Shown: positions 17,676 to 26,541, counted from the first letter of the stretch. The stretch: DNA of 64,000 nt from Polaribacter reichenbachii (GCF_001975665.1 NZ_CP019419.1:4061015-4125014); one strand, 5' to 3'. Notes: generated by a model not told the origin, from the sequence alone. Made by a program: numbers and translations.

Positions 17676-18663
17676 AATAATCTATAGCTAAAATTAATCC
17701 TATACCTAAAAAAATAAAAAAGACAGCTAAAACTGTTTCTAAATTAAAAACTTCTGGTAAAAAACGTTCGTAATTTTCTATTACCTTATGTCCTTCTTTA
17801 TCATATAAAAAGGTACCATTTTCTTGTGTATAAATTGCTTTTTTCCAAGGCCATACTATACCTAAAGAACCTGTTATAAAACCAAGAATTATGGCATTTA
17901 CCATTTTATTCCATCGTTTTAAAACATAACCTAGAATATGAGATATAGAAACTAAACCAAAAACAGAACCACCTGTAAAAACAGCAATAATTTTTAAATA
18001 CTTTATCTTTATTGGATCTGATAATACTTGAAAATTACCCGTTAATAAATTAGTTATTACATTTAATAAAACATTTACAGAATCTACCAAAAGTAATACA
18101 TAATTACCCAATAATAATAAGATAAAAGAGCCTGAAAGCCCTGGCAACGTCATACCAGAAACGCCAATTATACCACAAACAAAAACAAACCAAAGGTTGT
18201 CGTTTTCTTTTGCCGGAGTTAAAAAACTTATAGCCAAACCAAATATTACACCAAGAAATATGTAGACTAAGTTCTTTCTATACCAATCTTCAAATCCTTT
18301 GCTTATGTATATTATAGATCCAATAATCATCCCAAAAAACCAACTCCAAACAAACAATTCGTAGAGTTGTAAGAAGAAATCTAAAATTAAAGAAACACTA
18401 AAATAACTGAATATGCTACCTCCCATAATCAGTAATAAAAATTGAGCGTTTATATATTGATAAAAACTCTTGTATTTACGTCTAATTAATAAATTAAGTG
18501 CCTTTAAATTAAATCTTTGAAAAGAAAAAATTAACTCCTCATAATACCCCAAAACAAAAGAAACAGTTCCTCCAGAAACACCTGGAACTTTGTTCGCAGC
18601 TCCCATTGCTAAACCTTTTAAAAACAAGGTTAACTTTTGTGAAAATGTTCTTTGTTGATGCAT
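17653..18663 (-). CDS. DUF368 membrane protein (polyprenyl-phosphate translocase family), copy B
   Basis: A 336-residue multi-pass inner-membrane protein with about eight to ten hydrophobic segments. The family signature GAANKVPGVSGGT is near the N-terminus and a related GLSGSFILLLLG occurs mid-protein; the duplicated motif suggests inverted half-repeats. DUF368 proteins (PopT) were reported as undecaprenyl-phosphate flippases that return the lipid carrier to the cytoplasmic face. The ATG abuts the stop of copy A with no gap, and its 3' end overlaps aroE, so this is an operon. A two-protein arrangement is unusual (single copies are commoner). Confidence 0.85.
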   Translation of the reverse strand: MHQQRTFSQKLTLFLKGLAMGAANKVPGVSGGTVSFVLGYYEELIFSFQRFNLKALNLLIRRKYKSFYQYINAQFLLLIMGGSIFSYFSVSLILDFFLQLYELFVWSWFFGMIIGSIIYISKGFEDWYRKNLVYIFLGVIFGLAISFLTPAKENDNLWFVFVCGIIGVSGMTLPGLSGSFILLLLGNYVLLLVDSVNVLLNVITNLLTGNFQVLSDPIKIKYLKIIAVFTGGSVFGLVSISHILGYVLKRWNKMVNAIILGFITGSLGIVWPWKKAIYTQENGTFLYDKEGHKVIENYERFLPEVFNLETVLAVFFIFLGIGLILAIDYYERRRKR

Positions 18664-19587
18664 TTAGTGTTTTTTTACTGCCAATTTTTCCATTATTAAA
18701 ATTAGAGCAAAACCAATTATTGCTAAAATAATAGCAAAAGTAAGTTGTGGGTTTCCTTCAAAAGAAAATGGAGAAACACTTTGTTGATTAAAAGGAACTT
18801 TAATTCCGTGAGAATTTGTACGCCAAGTTAAAGTTTCTTTCCAAGGCCAAATTTTATTTAAAGAACCAATAATAAAACCGGTTAAAGCTGCTAACGTGTA
18901 ATTTTTATAATTGGCAAACAACCATTTTAATACCTTCGAAAAAGACAATAAACCGATAACTGCACCAACCATAAAAATTAAAATTGTTTTAAAATCTCTA
19001 TCATTTACAGCATCTAAAACAGGTTTATAAGCCCCTAACAAAACTAAAATAAAAGAACCAGAAATACCTGGTAAAATCATTGCACAAATGGCTATTGCAC
19101 CTGCAAATAAAATATATAAAGAGGATGAACTCTCAGAAACTAAAGGATTTAAAGTAGTAATATAATAAGCTAAAAAAGCACCCAAAACCAAAGCTACTAT
19201 TGAAACAACATTCCATTTAGAAATTTGTTTAGCAATGTAAATAATACTCGCTAAAACCAACCCAAAAAAGAAAGACCATAGTAATATTGGCTCATTCTCT
19301 AAAAGGTATTTAATAGCTTTTGCTAAAGAAATAATACTTATGAAAATTCCGATAAAAAGAGCCAACAAGAAATTACCATTCAATTGTTTCCAAGCTTCTT
19401 TAAAACCTTCTTTTTTTAAAGTTTTAAACAAACCTAAATTCACATTACTAATAGAACCTAATAATTCTTCGTAAATTCCAGAAATAAAAGCAATTGTACC
19501 TCCAGAAACTCCAGGGACAACATCTGCAGCTCCCATAGCCATTCCTTTTAAACTAATTACAACATAATCTTTAACCTTTCTACTCAT
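18664..19587 (-). CDS. DUF368 membrane protein (polyprenyl-phosphate translocase family), copy A
   Basis: A 307-residue paralogue of copy B and the first gene of the leftward operon. It has the same N-terminal signature (GAADVVPGVSGGT) and internal PGISGSFILVLLG, with multiple hydrophobic helices and a short basic tail (KLAVKKH). Role by family: recycling of undecaprenyl phosphate for peptidoglycan, O-antigen or capsule synthesis at the inner membrane. Whether the two copies work as a heterodimer or on different carriers cannot be told from sequence. No strong promoter was recognised upstream. Confidence 0.87.
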   Translation of the reverse strand: MSRKVKDYVVISLKGMAMGAADVVPGVSGGTIAFISGIYEELLGSISNVNLGLFKTLKKEGFKEAWKQLNGNFLLALFIGIFISIISLAKAIKYLLENEPILLWSFFFGLVLASIIYIAKQISKWNVVSIVALVLGAFLAYYITTLNPLVSESSSSLYILFAGAIAICAMILPGISGSFILVLLGAYKPVLDAVNDRDFKTILIFMVGAVIGLLSFSKVLKWLFANYKNYTLAALTGFIIGSLNKIWPWKETLTWRTNSHGIKVPFNQQSVSPFSFEGNPQLTFAIILAIIGFALILIMEKLAVKKH

Positions 19588-19662
19588 TTTTCAGTATTAT
19601 TTTTAAAAAACGAAGATAAAGGAATTTAAAGAAATGTTTACAACAACTTTTTTGATTATTCT

Positions 19663-19670
19663 TATATTTG
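19663..19670 (+). promoter_or_regulatory. -7 element that fixes the start of the MBL lipoprotein gene
   Basis: TATATTTG matches TAnnTTTG. Because transcription would begin about 7 nt downstream, an upstream TTG at 19668 cannot be the start codon. The ATG at 19689 or 19692 must be used. Confidence 0.5.
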
Positions 19671-19688
19671 AAAGAACCAATATTTTTT

Positions 19689-20486
19689 ATGATGAAAAGA
19701 CACTTTTTAACATTATCAATTCTATTTTTAACGCTGTTATCTTGCAAAAATGAGCAGAAGAAAGAAGTTGCTGTATCTAAAAAAGCGACAACAGAAACAA
19801 AAAATGCAATATCTGAAACAAAAATAATACCTGTAAGTCATGCAACAGCGGTTATCGAATTTGATAACTCTACTATTTATTTAGATCCTACAGGTACTGC
19901 TGATGATTTCGCTAGTTTTAAAAAAGCCGATTATGTTTTAATTACAGATATTCATGGAGACCACATGAATCTGAATACTTTAAAAGCTTTAGAATTAAGC
20001 AATTCAACTGTTATTGCTCCAGAAGCTGTAGCCAAAAATTTATCAGAATTAAAAGTAAAAGAAATTATTACAATAAATAATGATGAAACCAAAAGCTTCT
20101 CAAATTTTAAAATTGAAGCAATACCAATGTACAATTTAAGAAAAGAGGCATTAAAATTTCATAGTAAAGGAAGAGGAAATGGATATGTTTTAACAATTGC
20201 TAATGAACGTATTTACTTTTCTGGAGATACCGAAGACATACCAGAAATGAGAAATTTAAAAAATATAGATAAAGCTTTTGTTTGTATGAACTTGCCTTAT
20301 ACTATGAACGTTGAAAGTGCTGCTGATGGAGTTTTGGCTTTTAAACCAAAAAAAGTGTATCCTTATCATTATAGAGGTACAAATGGTTTAAGTGATGTTA
20401 CCAAGTTTAAAGAAATAATTAAAGAAAAGGATAAAGAAATCGAGGTTATTCAATGGAATTGGTATCCGAATAGAAAAAAAGAATAG
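19689..20486 (+). CDS. UlaG-like metallo-beta-lactamase-fold lipoprotein
   Basis: About 265 residues from the ATG at 19689 (19692 equally possible). The N-terminus is a lipoprotein signal with lipobox LLSC. The core is a metallo-beta-lactamase-fold hydrolase of the UlaG/YtnP-like branch. Metal-binding segments are ITDIHGDHMN, YFSGDTEDIP and a C-terminal YPYHYRG. The substrate is unknown; related proteins act on phosphodiesters or lactones. It is exported and probably lipid-anchored in the periplasm. Its stop codon directly abuts the stop of the convergent Crp-like gene, leaving no room for a terminator between them. Confidence 0.8.
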   Translation: MMKRHFLTLSILFLTLLSCKNEQKKEVAVSKKATTETKNAISETKIIPVSHATAVIEFDNSTIYLDPTGTADDFASFKKADYVLITDIHGDHMNLNTLKALELSNSTVIAPEAVAKNLSELKVKEIITINNDETKSFSNFKIEAIPMYNLRKEALKFHSKGRGNGYVLTIANERIYFSGDTEDIPEMRNLKNIDKAFVCMNLPYTMNVESAADGVLAFKPKKVYPYHYRGTNGLSDVTKFKEIIKEKDKEIEVIQWNWYPNRKKE

Positions 20487-21068
20487 TTACTTTTTAGCTT
20501 TTGTTCTTTTTATTTTACTTAAAAACTCGTGAGTAATTCCTAAGTAACTAGATACTTGTCTATCCGTGAGTTTAGAAACCATTTTTGGATATTTTTCTAT
20601 AAAGTGATAATAACGTTCTTTAGCGGTTAACGTATGATTTTGAATAAGCCTTTTTTGCCAAGCAATTAAGGCTTTTTGACTCATAACTCTAAAAAGTTTT
20701 TCTACAATAGGTTTTGTTTTGTAAAGTTGTTCTTTATCAATTTTAGTAATACTAAGTATTTCACTATCTTCTAATGCTTGAATATTTAAAGCAGAAGGAG
20801 TTTGATTCATAAAACTATCTACATCCATAAGCCACCAACCTTTTACTGCAAAATACAAAGTATTTTCATTTCCTTTTTGATCGATCGTAAAAATTCTAAA
20901 ACAACCTTCATTAACAAAACCTTCGAACTTGCAAACTTTACCTTGAGTAACTAAAAAATCGCCTTTTTTAACAATAGAATGTTTAAAATTTTGGCAAATA
21001 GATTCTAAATCTGATTTAGAAATTTCTACAGATTTTTGAATATTTTGTTTTAGTTGATCGTGAAGCAT
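20487..21068 (-). CDS. Crp/Fnr-family transcriptional regulator
   Basis: A 193-residue regulator with an N-terminal cyclic-nucleotide-binding-like beta roll (VKKGDFLVTQG, GCFRIF). A C-terminal winged helix-turn-helix follows (TDRQVSSYLGITHEFLSKIKR). The phosphate-binding cassette of true Crp (RxS) is not evident, as in many Bacteroidota members of this family, so the ligand is unknown. It begins 10 bp after the TPR gene's stop and is probably cotranscribed with it. The target genes cannot be deduced here. Confidence 0.85.
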   Translation of the reverse strand: MLHDQLKQNIQKSVEISKSDLESICQNFKHSIVKKGDFLVTQGKVCKFEGFVNEGCFRIFTIDQKGNENTLYFAVKGWWLMDVDSFMNQTPSALNIQALEDSEILSITKIDKEQLYKTKPIVEKLFRVMSQKALIAWQKRLIQNHTLTAKERYYHFIEKYPKMVSKLTDRQVSSYLGITHEFLSKIKRTKAKK

Positions 21069-21078
21069 TTAAAAGAAA

Positions 21079-22449
21079 CTATTCTAAAGCCTTTTTATAA
21101 TTGGTTAAAAGTTTTTGTACTTTTTTATCATCATAAACTGTAGGAAATAATTCGTTTAAAATGGTATGATATTCGTAATCTATTTTCATTGCAACAATTA
21201 AATGATTAAATCCGTGTTTTTCTTTATCTAAAACAAAAAACAAACCAGCCAATCTATATTCTACTTCTGCAAAATCTTTATACGTTTTTTGAGATCTAAA
21301 CAGCAAATCGATAGCTTCATTAAATTCACCAACAAAAGATAAAAGATCTGTTAATGCAATATAAATTTCTAAAGCATCATAATTTAATGCTAAACATTGT
21401 TTATAGCCAATTATTGCCTCTTTATTAAAACCTAACTTTAATTTAATTTCTGCATATCGTCTCCAATAAACAGCGTTACTTTCATCAATTTTTATAGCTT
21501 TAGAAATGTAATAAGAAGCTTTTTCATAATTCTCTGAATTATAATAAAGATTGGTTAACAAAATCCAACCTCTATCTAACAATGGGTCTTCATGAACTGC
21601 TTTTTTATAAAAAGAAATAGCATCATCGAATTTATTCAATTTTTCGTAACACTCGCCTATTCTTACATAAGCAAACGCAGTTGGGTCATCTAATTCTAAA
21701 GTAATTAAATAATTTTCAATTGCTTTTTCATAGTCTTCTAATTCTTCTAAAGTTTTGGCTTTTTCTAAATATCCACCAATAAAATGTTCATCAATTAAAA
21801 CAGCATAATCAAAAGCAGTTAAAGCTTTATCAAACTTATCTAACATAAAATATTGCCTCCCTAATTGATGCCAAGCAACTTCGCAATACGGATTTATATC
21901 AATATAATTATTTAAATAATTTATAGCTTGTTCATGCTCTTTTTCCATATCAAAACAATACACAATATTATAAAGTGCAGAATAATCTTCAAAATCCACA
22001 TCAATACATTTGGCAAAATTTAAACGTGCATTTTCAAAATCGTCTAAATACAGATACTCCATCCCCATCAAAGACCAAACGTCTAATTTATCTTCTGTAA
22101 AAGTAAGCGCTTTTTGTAGGTTGATGATAGCTTCTTGATGATTGCCTAACTTCGATTTTATGGTTGCCTTTTGTATAAAAAGCTCATCGTTGTTTGGGTC
22201 TATTAATTCAATTCTTTTTAATAAAGTAGAAGCTTTATCTAATTCATTTTCAAAAATATACAATTCGACTCTTAAAAATTTTAAATCTATAGATTCTGGG
22301 TGTTGTTCTAAACCTAATTGAACAGCTTTTTTAGCTAAAGAGTGCTTACCAACATCTAAATAATGGATTATAATTTCCTCAAACTCAACCAAATCAAAAA
22401 AATATATTGCATTGGTTTTAAGCATGGATTCAAATTTTGTCAAAGACAT
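21079..22449 (-). CDS. Tetratricopeptide repeat protein
   Basis: About 456 residues from the ATG at 22449 (MSLTKFESML). An upstream ATG at 22473 would add eight residues, but the MSLTKFE start resembles flavobacterial homologues as I recall them. It is made almost entirely of TPR units of about 34 residues, for example PDLx-like AWHQLGRQYFMLDKFDKALTAFD, forming a superhelical scaffold. There is no signal peptide, so it is cytosolic. The Crp-like gene follows at 10 bp. Function is unknown beyond protein-protein interaction. Confidence 0.82.
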   Translation of the reverse strand: MSLTKFESMLKTNAIYFFDLVEFEEIIIHYLDVGKHSLAKKAVQLGLEQHPESIDLKFLRVELYIFENELDKASTLLKRIELIDPNNDELFIQKATIKSKLGNHQEAIINLQKALTFTEDKLDVWSLMGMEYLYLDDFENARLNFAKCIDVDFEDYSALYNIVYCFDMEKEHEQAINYLNNYIDINPYCEVAWHQLGRQYFMLDKFDKALTAFDYAVLIDEHFIGGYLEKAKTLEELEDYEKAIENYLITLELDDPTAFAYVRIGECYEKLNKFDDAISFYKKAVHEDPLLDRGWILLTNLYYNSENYEKASYYISKAIKIDESNAVYWRRYAEIKLKLGFNKEAIIGYKQCLALNYDALEIYIALTDLLSFVGEFNEAIDLLFRSQKTYKDFAEVEYRLAGLFFVLDKEKHGFNHLIVAMKIDYEYHTILNELFPTVYDDKKVQKLLTNYKKALE

Positions 22450-22573
22450 AGCTATAGTATTTGAATTATACACATTAAAAATAATACAAGTCTTTAAGTA
22501 CTTTAGGCAAATTTGTTTTTGTTTTCAACAATTTAATTAACAAAGCATAATTTGCAATTAGTATCTATAAATT

Positions 22574-22604
22574 TTTGCATATACATTTATTTACATTAAT
22601 TTTG
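22574..22604 (+). promoter_or_regulatory. Promoter of the pyrR-pyrB run
   Basis: TTTG (22574-22577), 19 nt, then TAATTTTG (22597-22604): an exact TTTG-N19-TAnnTTTG Bacteroidota promoter. Transcription would begin near 22611, about 33 nt before the pyrR ATG. A second TAnnTTTG at 22625-22632 is too close to the ATG. Confidence 0.75.
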
Positions 22605-22643
22605 ATTTTCAATAACTATCAACTTAAATTTGATAGGTTTCTT

Positions 22644-23183
22644 ATGAGCAAAAAAACTTTACTTAACTCAAAAGATATTGAAATCATTCTTCATAGATTG
22701 GCTTGCCAATTAATTGAAAATCATAACGATTTTTCTAATACAGTCTTAATTGGTTTACAACCAAGAGGCTCTTATTTGGCCAATAGATTAGCGAATTTAT
22801 TAAAAACTGAATATCAAATCAAAGACTTACAATTAGGGCTTTTAGACATTACCTTTTATAGAGACGATTTTAGAAGAAGAGATGAACCTTTAGCTGCAAC
22901 ATCGACCAAAATTAATTTTTTAGTAGAAGATAAAAAAGTAGTTATTATAGATGATGTGTTGTTTTCTGGAAGAAGTATTAGAGCAGCATTAACAGCAATT
23001 CAATCTTATGGAAGACCAAAAAATATAGAATTGTTGGTTTTAATTGATAGACGATTTAGTAGACATTTACCAATTCAGCCCAACTATAGGGGCAGACAAG
23101 TAGATGCTATAAATGAAGAAAAGGTGTTGGTTTCTTGGAAAGAAAACAATAAAAAAGACGCAGTTTATATTGAGCAAACATAG
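22644..23183 (+). CDS. pyrR: PyrR-type bifunctional pyrimidine regulator / uracil phosphoribosyltransferase
   Basis: A 179-residue phosphoribosyltransferase starting at the ATG at 22644 (MSKKTLLN). The PRPP loop VVIIDDVLFSGRSIRAAL is diagnostic, preceded by YRDDFRRRD and LIGLQPRG blocks typical of PyrR. By family it converts uracil plus PRPP to UMP. In Firmicutes it also binds pyr mRNA; RNA attenuation is not shown here. The promoter-to-ATG leader is only about 33 nt, which leaves no room for a classic PyrR attenuator upstream. It is followed after 1 bp by pyrB, so cotranscription is near certain. Confidence 0.9.
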   Translation: MSKKTLLNSKDIEIILHRLACQLIENHNDFSNTVLIGLQPRGSYLANRLANLLKTEYQIKDLQLGLLDITFYRDDFRRRDEPLAATSTKINFLVEDKKVVIIDDVLFSGRSIRAALTAIQSYGRPKNIELLVLIDRRFSRHLPIQPNYRGRQVDAINEEKVLVSWKENNKKDAVYIEQT

Positions 23184-23184
23184 T

Positions 23185-24114
23185 ATGGATAAATTAAGTG
23201 TAGAACATTTATTAGGTATAAAATACCTAAACCCAAATGATATTGATTTAATATTTAAAACTGCAGATCATTTTAAAGAAGTAATTAACAGACCTATTAA
23301 AAAAGTACCTTCTTTAAGAGATATAACCATTGCCAATTTATTTTTCGAAAATAGCACAAGAACTAAACTTTCTTTTGAATTGGCAGAAAAAAGACTTTCT
23401 GCGGATGTCATTAATTTCTCTGCAGGACAATCTTCTGTTAAAAAAGGAGAAACATTAATAGACACAGTTAACAATATTTTATCTATGAAAGTAGATATTG
23501 TTGTTATGCGTCATGGAAATGTTGGTGCAGGTGTCTTTTTATCGAAACACGTAGATGCAAAAATTATAAATGCTGGAGATGGAACTCATGAACACCCAAC
23601 ACAGGCATTATTAGATTCTTACTCAATAAGAGAAAAATTAGGAACTGTAAAAGGTAAAAAAATTGTTATTGTTGGCGATATTTTACACTCTAGAGTTGCT
23701 TTATCTAACATATTTGCATTGCAATTACAAGGTGCTCAAGTAAAAGTTTGCGGTCCCACAACTTTAATACCTAAATATATTTCTAGTTTAGGTGTAGAAG
23801 TAGAAACTAACCTTAAAAAAGCTTTAGAATGGTGTGATGTTGCCAACGTTTTACGTGTACAACACGAAAGAATGGATATTAAATATTTTCCATCAACCAG
23901 AGAATATACACAGCTTTTTGGTATAAATAATGAGATTTTAGATAATCTTGGCAAGAAAATTGTAATAATGCATCCAGGACCAATAAACAGAGGAGTAGAA
24001 ATAACAAGTAGTGTTGCAGATTCTGACCAATCTATTATTTTAAACCAAGTAGAAAATGGTGTTGCTGTAAGAATGGCAGTTATTTATTTGTTAGCGCAAC
24101 AGATTAAGAGGTAG
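23185..24114 (+). CDS. pyrB: Aspartate carbamoyltransferase catalytic chain
   Basis: A 309-residue enzyme joining carbamoyl phosphate and aspartate in de novo pyrimidine synthesis. The carbamoyl-phosphate site ENSTRTKLSFE, the HPTQALLD block and the C-terminal MHPGPINRGVEI are all intact. The ATG at 23185, one base after the pyrR stop, is used because it gives the standard N-terminus (MDKLSVEHLLGI); an upstream extension would lie within pyrR. No pyrI regulatory chain is adjacent. It forms one transcription unit with pyrR and perhaps the following small gene (32 nt gap). Confidence 0.96.
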   Translation: MDKLSVEHLLGIKYLNPNDIDLIFKTADHFKEVINRPIKKVPSLRDITIANLFFENSTRTKLSFELAEKRLSADVINFSAGQSSVKKGETLIDTVNNILSMKVDIVVMRHGNVGAGVFLSKHVDAKIINAGDGTHEHPTQALLDSYSIREKLGTVKGKKIVIVGDILHSRVALSNIFALQLQGAQVKVCGPTTLIPKYISSLGVEVETNLKKALEWCDVANVLRVQHERMDIKYFPSTREYTQLFGINNEILDNLGKKIVIMHPGPINRGVEITSSVADSDQSIILNQVENGVAVRMAVIYLLAQQIKR

Positions 24115-24146
24115 AAGTTGGAAGTTAAATCTTTAAAAATTTAGTA

Positions 24147-24479
24147 ATGAAAATAGAAAAAAAAGAAAAATACACGCTTGTTTCTTCGGATGACAATTCG
24201 TTTTCTAGTTTCTATGAATCGTTTTTAGAAAACCTAACCAGTTTAAAAAAAGAGCATTTAGTTTTACAAATTTCTGAAAATCTTAACGTTAAAACAGAAG
24301 AAATTTTACTATTTTTGAGTATAACCGAAGAAAAAAAGGAAAATGGCACTTCTTTTGTTATTGTAAAAAGCAATATTAATATGGACGATTTTCCAGAGAA
24401 TTTTAACATTGCTCCTACTCTAATTGAAGCAGAAGACATTCTAGAAATGGAAGCTATGGAAAGAGAACTAGGATTTTAA
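24147..24479 (+). CDS. Small conserved-looking protein of unknown function
   Basis: A 110-residue acidic protein without signal peptide or membrane segment. It shows alternating beta/alpha character (YTLVSSDDNSFSSFYESFL; HLVLQISENL; TSFVIVKS) and a Glu-rich helical tail ending MEAMERELGF. The layout is loosely like an STAS fold, but I cannot claim a family. It stands 32 nt after pyrB and 11 nt before the sorting-domain mini-protein, which is coupled to rnz. It is therefore probably in the same operon. A link to RNase Z or to pyrimidine metabolism is only positional. Confidence 0.65.
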   Translation: MKIEKKEKYTLVSSDDNSFSSFYESFLENLTSLKKEHLVLQISENLNVKTEEILLFLSITEEKKENGTSFVIVKSNINMDDFPENFNIAPTLIEAEDILEMEAMERELGF

Positions 24480-24490
24480 CTCCCCCAACT

Positions 24491-24811
24491 ATGAAGAAAA
24501 AATTACTTTTTACATTTTTTTTATTGATTTCTTGCCTTGCGTTTTCGCAAGAAAAATCGATATATAAAGTTTCTGCTGTACCAAATCCATTTACAAATTC
24601 TACAAAAATTATTTTTAATGCTGTAAATAGTTCTCCAACAACTTTTACAGTTAAAAATGTTTTAGGGAAAACTGTATATTCTAAAAAAATAAATACCGTA
24701 AAAGGTAAAAATTCGGTTCCTTTTTACAAAGGAGATTTATCAAAAGGAATTTACATTTATTCTCTACAAAACAAAAAACAGATTACATCTAAACGTTTTG
24801 TTATTCAATGA
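24491..24811 (+). CDS. Signal peptide plus T9SS sorting domain mini-protein
   Basis: A 106-residue protein. Residues 1-20 are a signal peptide (cut near AFSQ). The remaining 85 or so residues are essentially only a type A T9SS C-terminal domain: AVPNPFTNSTKIIF, TVKNVLGKTVYSKKI, and a GIYIYSLQNKKQITSKRFVIQ-type end. No cargo domain lies between. Its TGA overlaps the ATG of rnz (ATGA). By family the sorting domain directs passage through the outer membrane and is often cleaved. What a cargo-less sorting signal does is unknown: it may be a remnant, a decoy or a small secreted protein. Confidence 0.8.
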   Translation: MKKKLLFTFFLLISCLAFSQEKSIYKVSAVPNPFTNSTKIIFNAVNSSPTTFTVKNVLGKTVYSKKINTVKGKNSVPFYKGDLSKGIYIYSLQNKKQITSKRFVIQ

Positions 24812-25725
24812 GCATAAACCTTACTATTTTAGGCTGTCACTCTGCAACACCCAGAGCAAATGCTTTTCCTACTGCCCAATATTTAGAAATTAACAATAGG
24901 CATTTTTTAATAGATTGTGGTGAGGGCACACAGCGTCAAATGCGAAAATACAAAGTTGGTTTTACTAAAATAAATCACATCTTTATCTCTCATTTACATG
25001 GAGATCATTTTTACGGCTTAATAGGTTTATTATCTACTTATGGTATTTTAAGTAGAGAAAAAGAACTGCATATTTTTGGCCCAAAAGGCATTAAAGAAGT
25101 TACACTTTTGCAACTAAAAATATCTCAATCTCACGCAAAATATCCTTTAATTTTTCACGAATTAACATCCAAAGAAAGTGAACTTATTTTTGAAGATGAT
25201 AAAGTTACTGTAAGAACAATACCTTTAAAACATCGTGTTTACACAAATGGTTATTTATTTACAGAAAAAGAAAAACCTAAGAAACTACACATAGACAATA
25301 TCAATCATTATGAAGAGATTGATAGAGCAGATTATAATAATATAAAAGCAGGTAAAGATATTGTTTTATCTACAGGAGAAATTGTACCAAATTCAGAATT
25401 AACATTACCGCCTAAAAAACCTTTAAGTTATGCTTTTTGTAGTGATACTTGCTACAAGCCAGACATAATACCAATTATAAAAAACGCAGATTTACTGTAT
25501 CACGAAGCAACTTTTTTAGCAGATAAAACAGATTTAGCAAAAAAAACAAAACACGCTACAACTAAAGAAGCTGCACTAATTGCAAAAGAAGCTACTGTAA
25601 ATAAGCTTATTATAGGCCATTATTCTGGCAGATATAAAGACATCACTTTATTTAAAGATGAAGCCCAAGAAATTTTTAAAAACACTAAATTAGCTGAGCC
25701 TGGAAAAGTTTTTAAAATAATCTAA
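24808..25725 (+). CDS. rnz: Ribonuclease Z
   Basis: A 305-residue metallo-beta-lactamase-fold endonuclease that trims the 3' end of tRNA precursors. The zinc motif SHLHGDHFYG is at residues 61-70. FLIDCGEGTQRQM precedes it, FCSDTCY and YHEATFL follow, and the last His is in GHYSGRYKD. Length is standard for the short dimeric form. The start codon overlaps the preceding stop by ATGA, so translation is coupled to the sorting-domain mini-protein. The LuxR-type gene follows after 3 bp. Confidence 0.95.
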   Translation: MSINLTILGCHSATPRANAFPTAQYLEINNRHFLIDCGEGTQRQMRKYKVGFTKINHIFISHLHGDHFYGLIGLLSTYGILSREKELHIFGPKGIKEVTLLQLKISQSHAKYPLIFHELTSKESELIFEDDKVTVRTIPLKHRVYTNGYLFTEKEKPKKLHIDNINHYEEIDRADYNNIKAGKDIVLSTGEIVPNSELTLPPKKPLSYAFCSDTCYKPDIIPIIKNADLLYHEATFLADKTDLAKKTKHATTKEAALIAKEATVNKLIIGHYSGRYKDITLFKDEAQEIFKNTKLAEPGKVFKII

Positions 25726-25728
25726 AAA

Positions 25729-26499
25729 ATGAAGTCTATCAAAATCAATTCAATATATAATGAAATCTTCGATACCTACCCAAAAGTAGAAATTGAGGAA
25801 CATATTAAAAAATTAATAGAATTAGATTATTTCTATCCATACAACTCTACTTTTTATTGCATTACAAATACAGTTCATCAAAATTTTGAATACGTCAGTA
25901 AAAACTTTACCTCATGCACAGGTTTATCTAAAGAAAAAATGATGGCTGGTGGTATGGATTATTTTTGGTCGCTTTTTCATCCAGAAGATATTAATCTTTG
26001 GTTAAAAAGTTTAACCAATTTAATGACTTTTACAATGACTGAGTTAAATGATAAGCAACGTAAAAGAATGAGTTATACCTGGAATTACAGAATAAAAAAT
26101 GCGAAAGGTAATTACATAAATATAATTCAGAATACTACTCCACTTCAGTTTGATGAAGCCAACAAACCTATAATTGGTATGGCGCATTACACCGTTTTAG
26201 ATTGTGATACTCAGATGGATATTTGCGCTACTGCAAAATATTTAAATCATAAAAACGAGTATGAAACACTATACTATCAAAATATTTCTAGCTCTAAATT
26301 ATTAAATTTAATAAGCAACAGAGAAAGAGATATTATACGTTTAATTATTACTAAAAATACTAGCGAAGCTATTGCTAATAAATTAAATATTAGCATTCAT
26401 ACAGTAAATACGCACAGAAGAAATATTTTAAAGAAAATAAATATCGATTCTACTTTTGAGTTGATTAGTTATTTTAAAAATAATCCGAAATTGATATAA
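25729..26499 (+). CDS. LuxR-type regulator with PAS-like sensor domain
   Basis: A 256-residue protein. Residues about 40-180 look like a PAS-type sensory domain (FEYVSKNFTSCTGLSKEKM; FWSLFHPEDI; YRIKNAKGNY). The last 65 residues are a LuxR/GerE helix-turn-helix (SNRERDIIRLI, SEAIANKLNISIHTVNTHRRNIL). There is no phosphoacceptor receiver domain, so it probably senses a ligand or redox state directly. It starts 3 bp after rnz. Targets are unknown. This domain order is common in Flavobacteriia. Confidence 0.83.
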   Translation: MKSIKINSIYNEIFDTYPKVEIEEHIKKLIELDYFYPYNSTFYCITNTVHQNFEYVSKNFTSCTGLSKEKMMAGGMDYFWSLFHPEDINLWLKSLTNLMTFTMTELNDKQRKRMSYTWNYRIKNAKGNYINIIQNTTPLQFDEANKPIIGMAHYTVLDCDTQMDICATAKYLNHKNEYETLYYQNISSSKLLNLISNRERDIIRLIITKNTSEAIANKLNISIHTVNTHRRNILKKINIDSTFELISYFKNNPKLI

Positions 26500-26541
26500 A
26501 TACTCATTATGAGTATTGTATTTTTTACCTACTAAATATAT

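Noticed and set aside
22625..22632. TAAATTTG as the pyrR promoter -7 box
   Set aside because: Only 11 nt before the ATG; the perfectly spaced TTTG-N19-TAATTTTG upstream is better.
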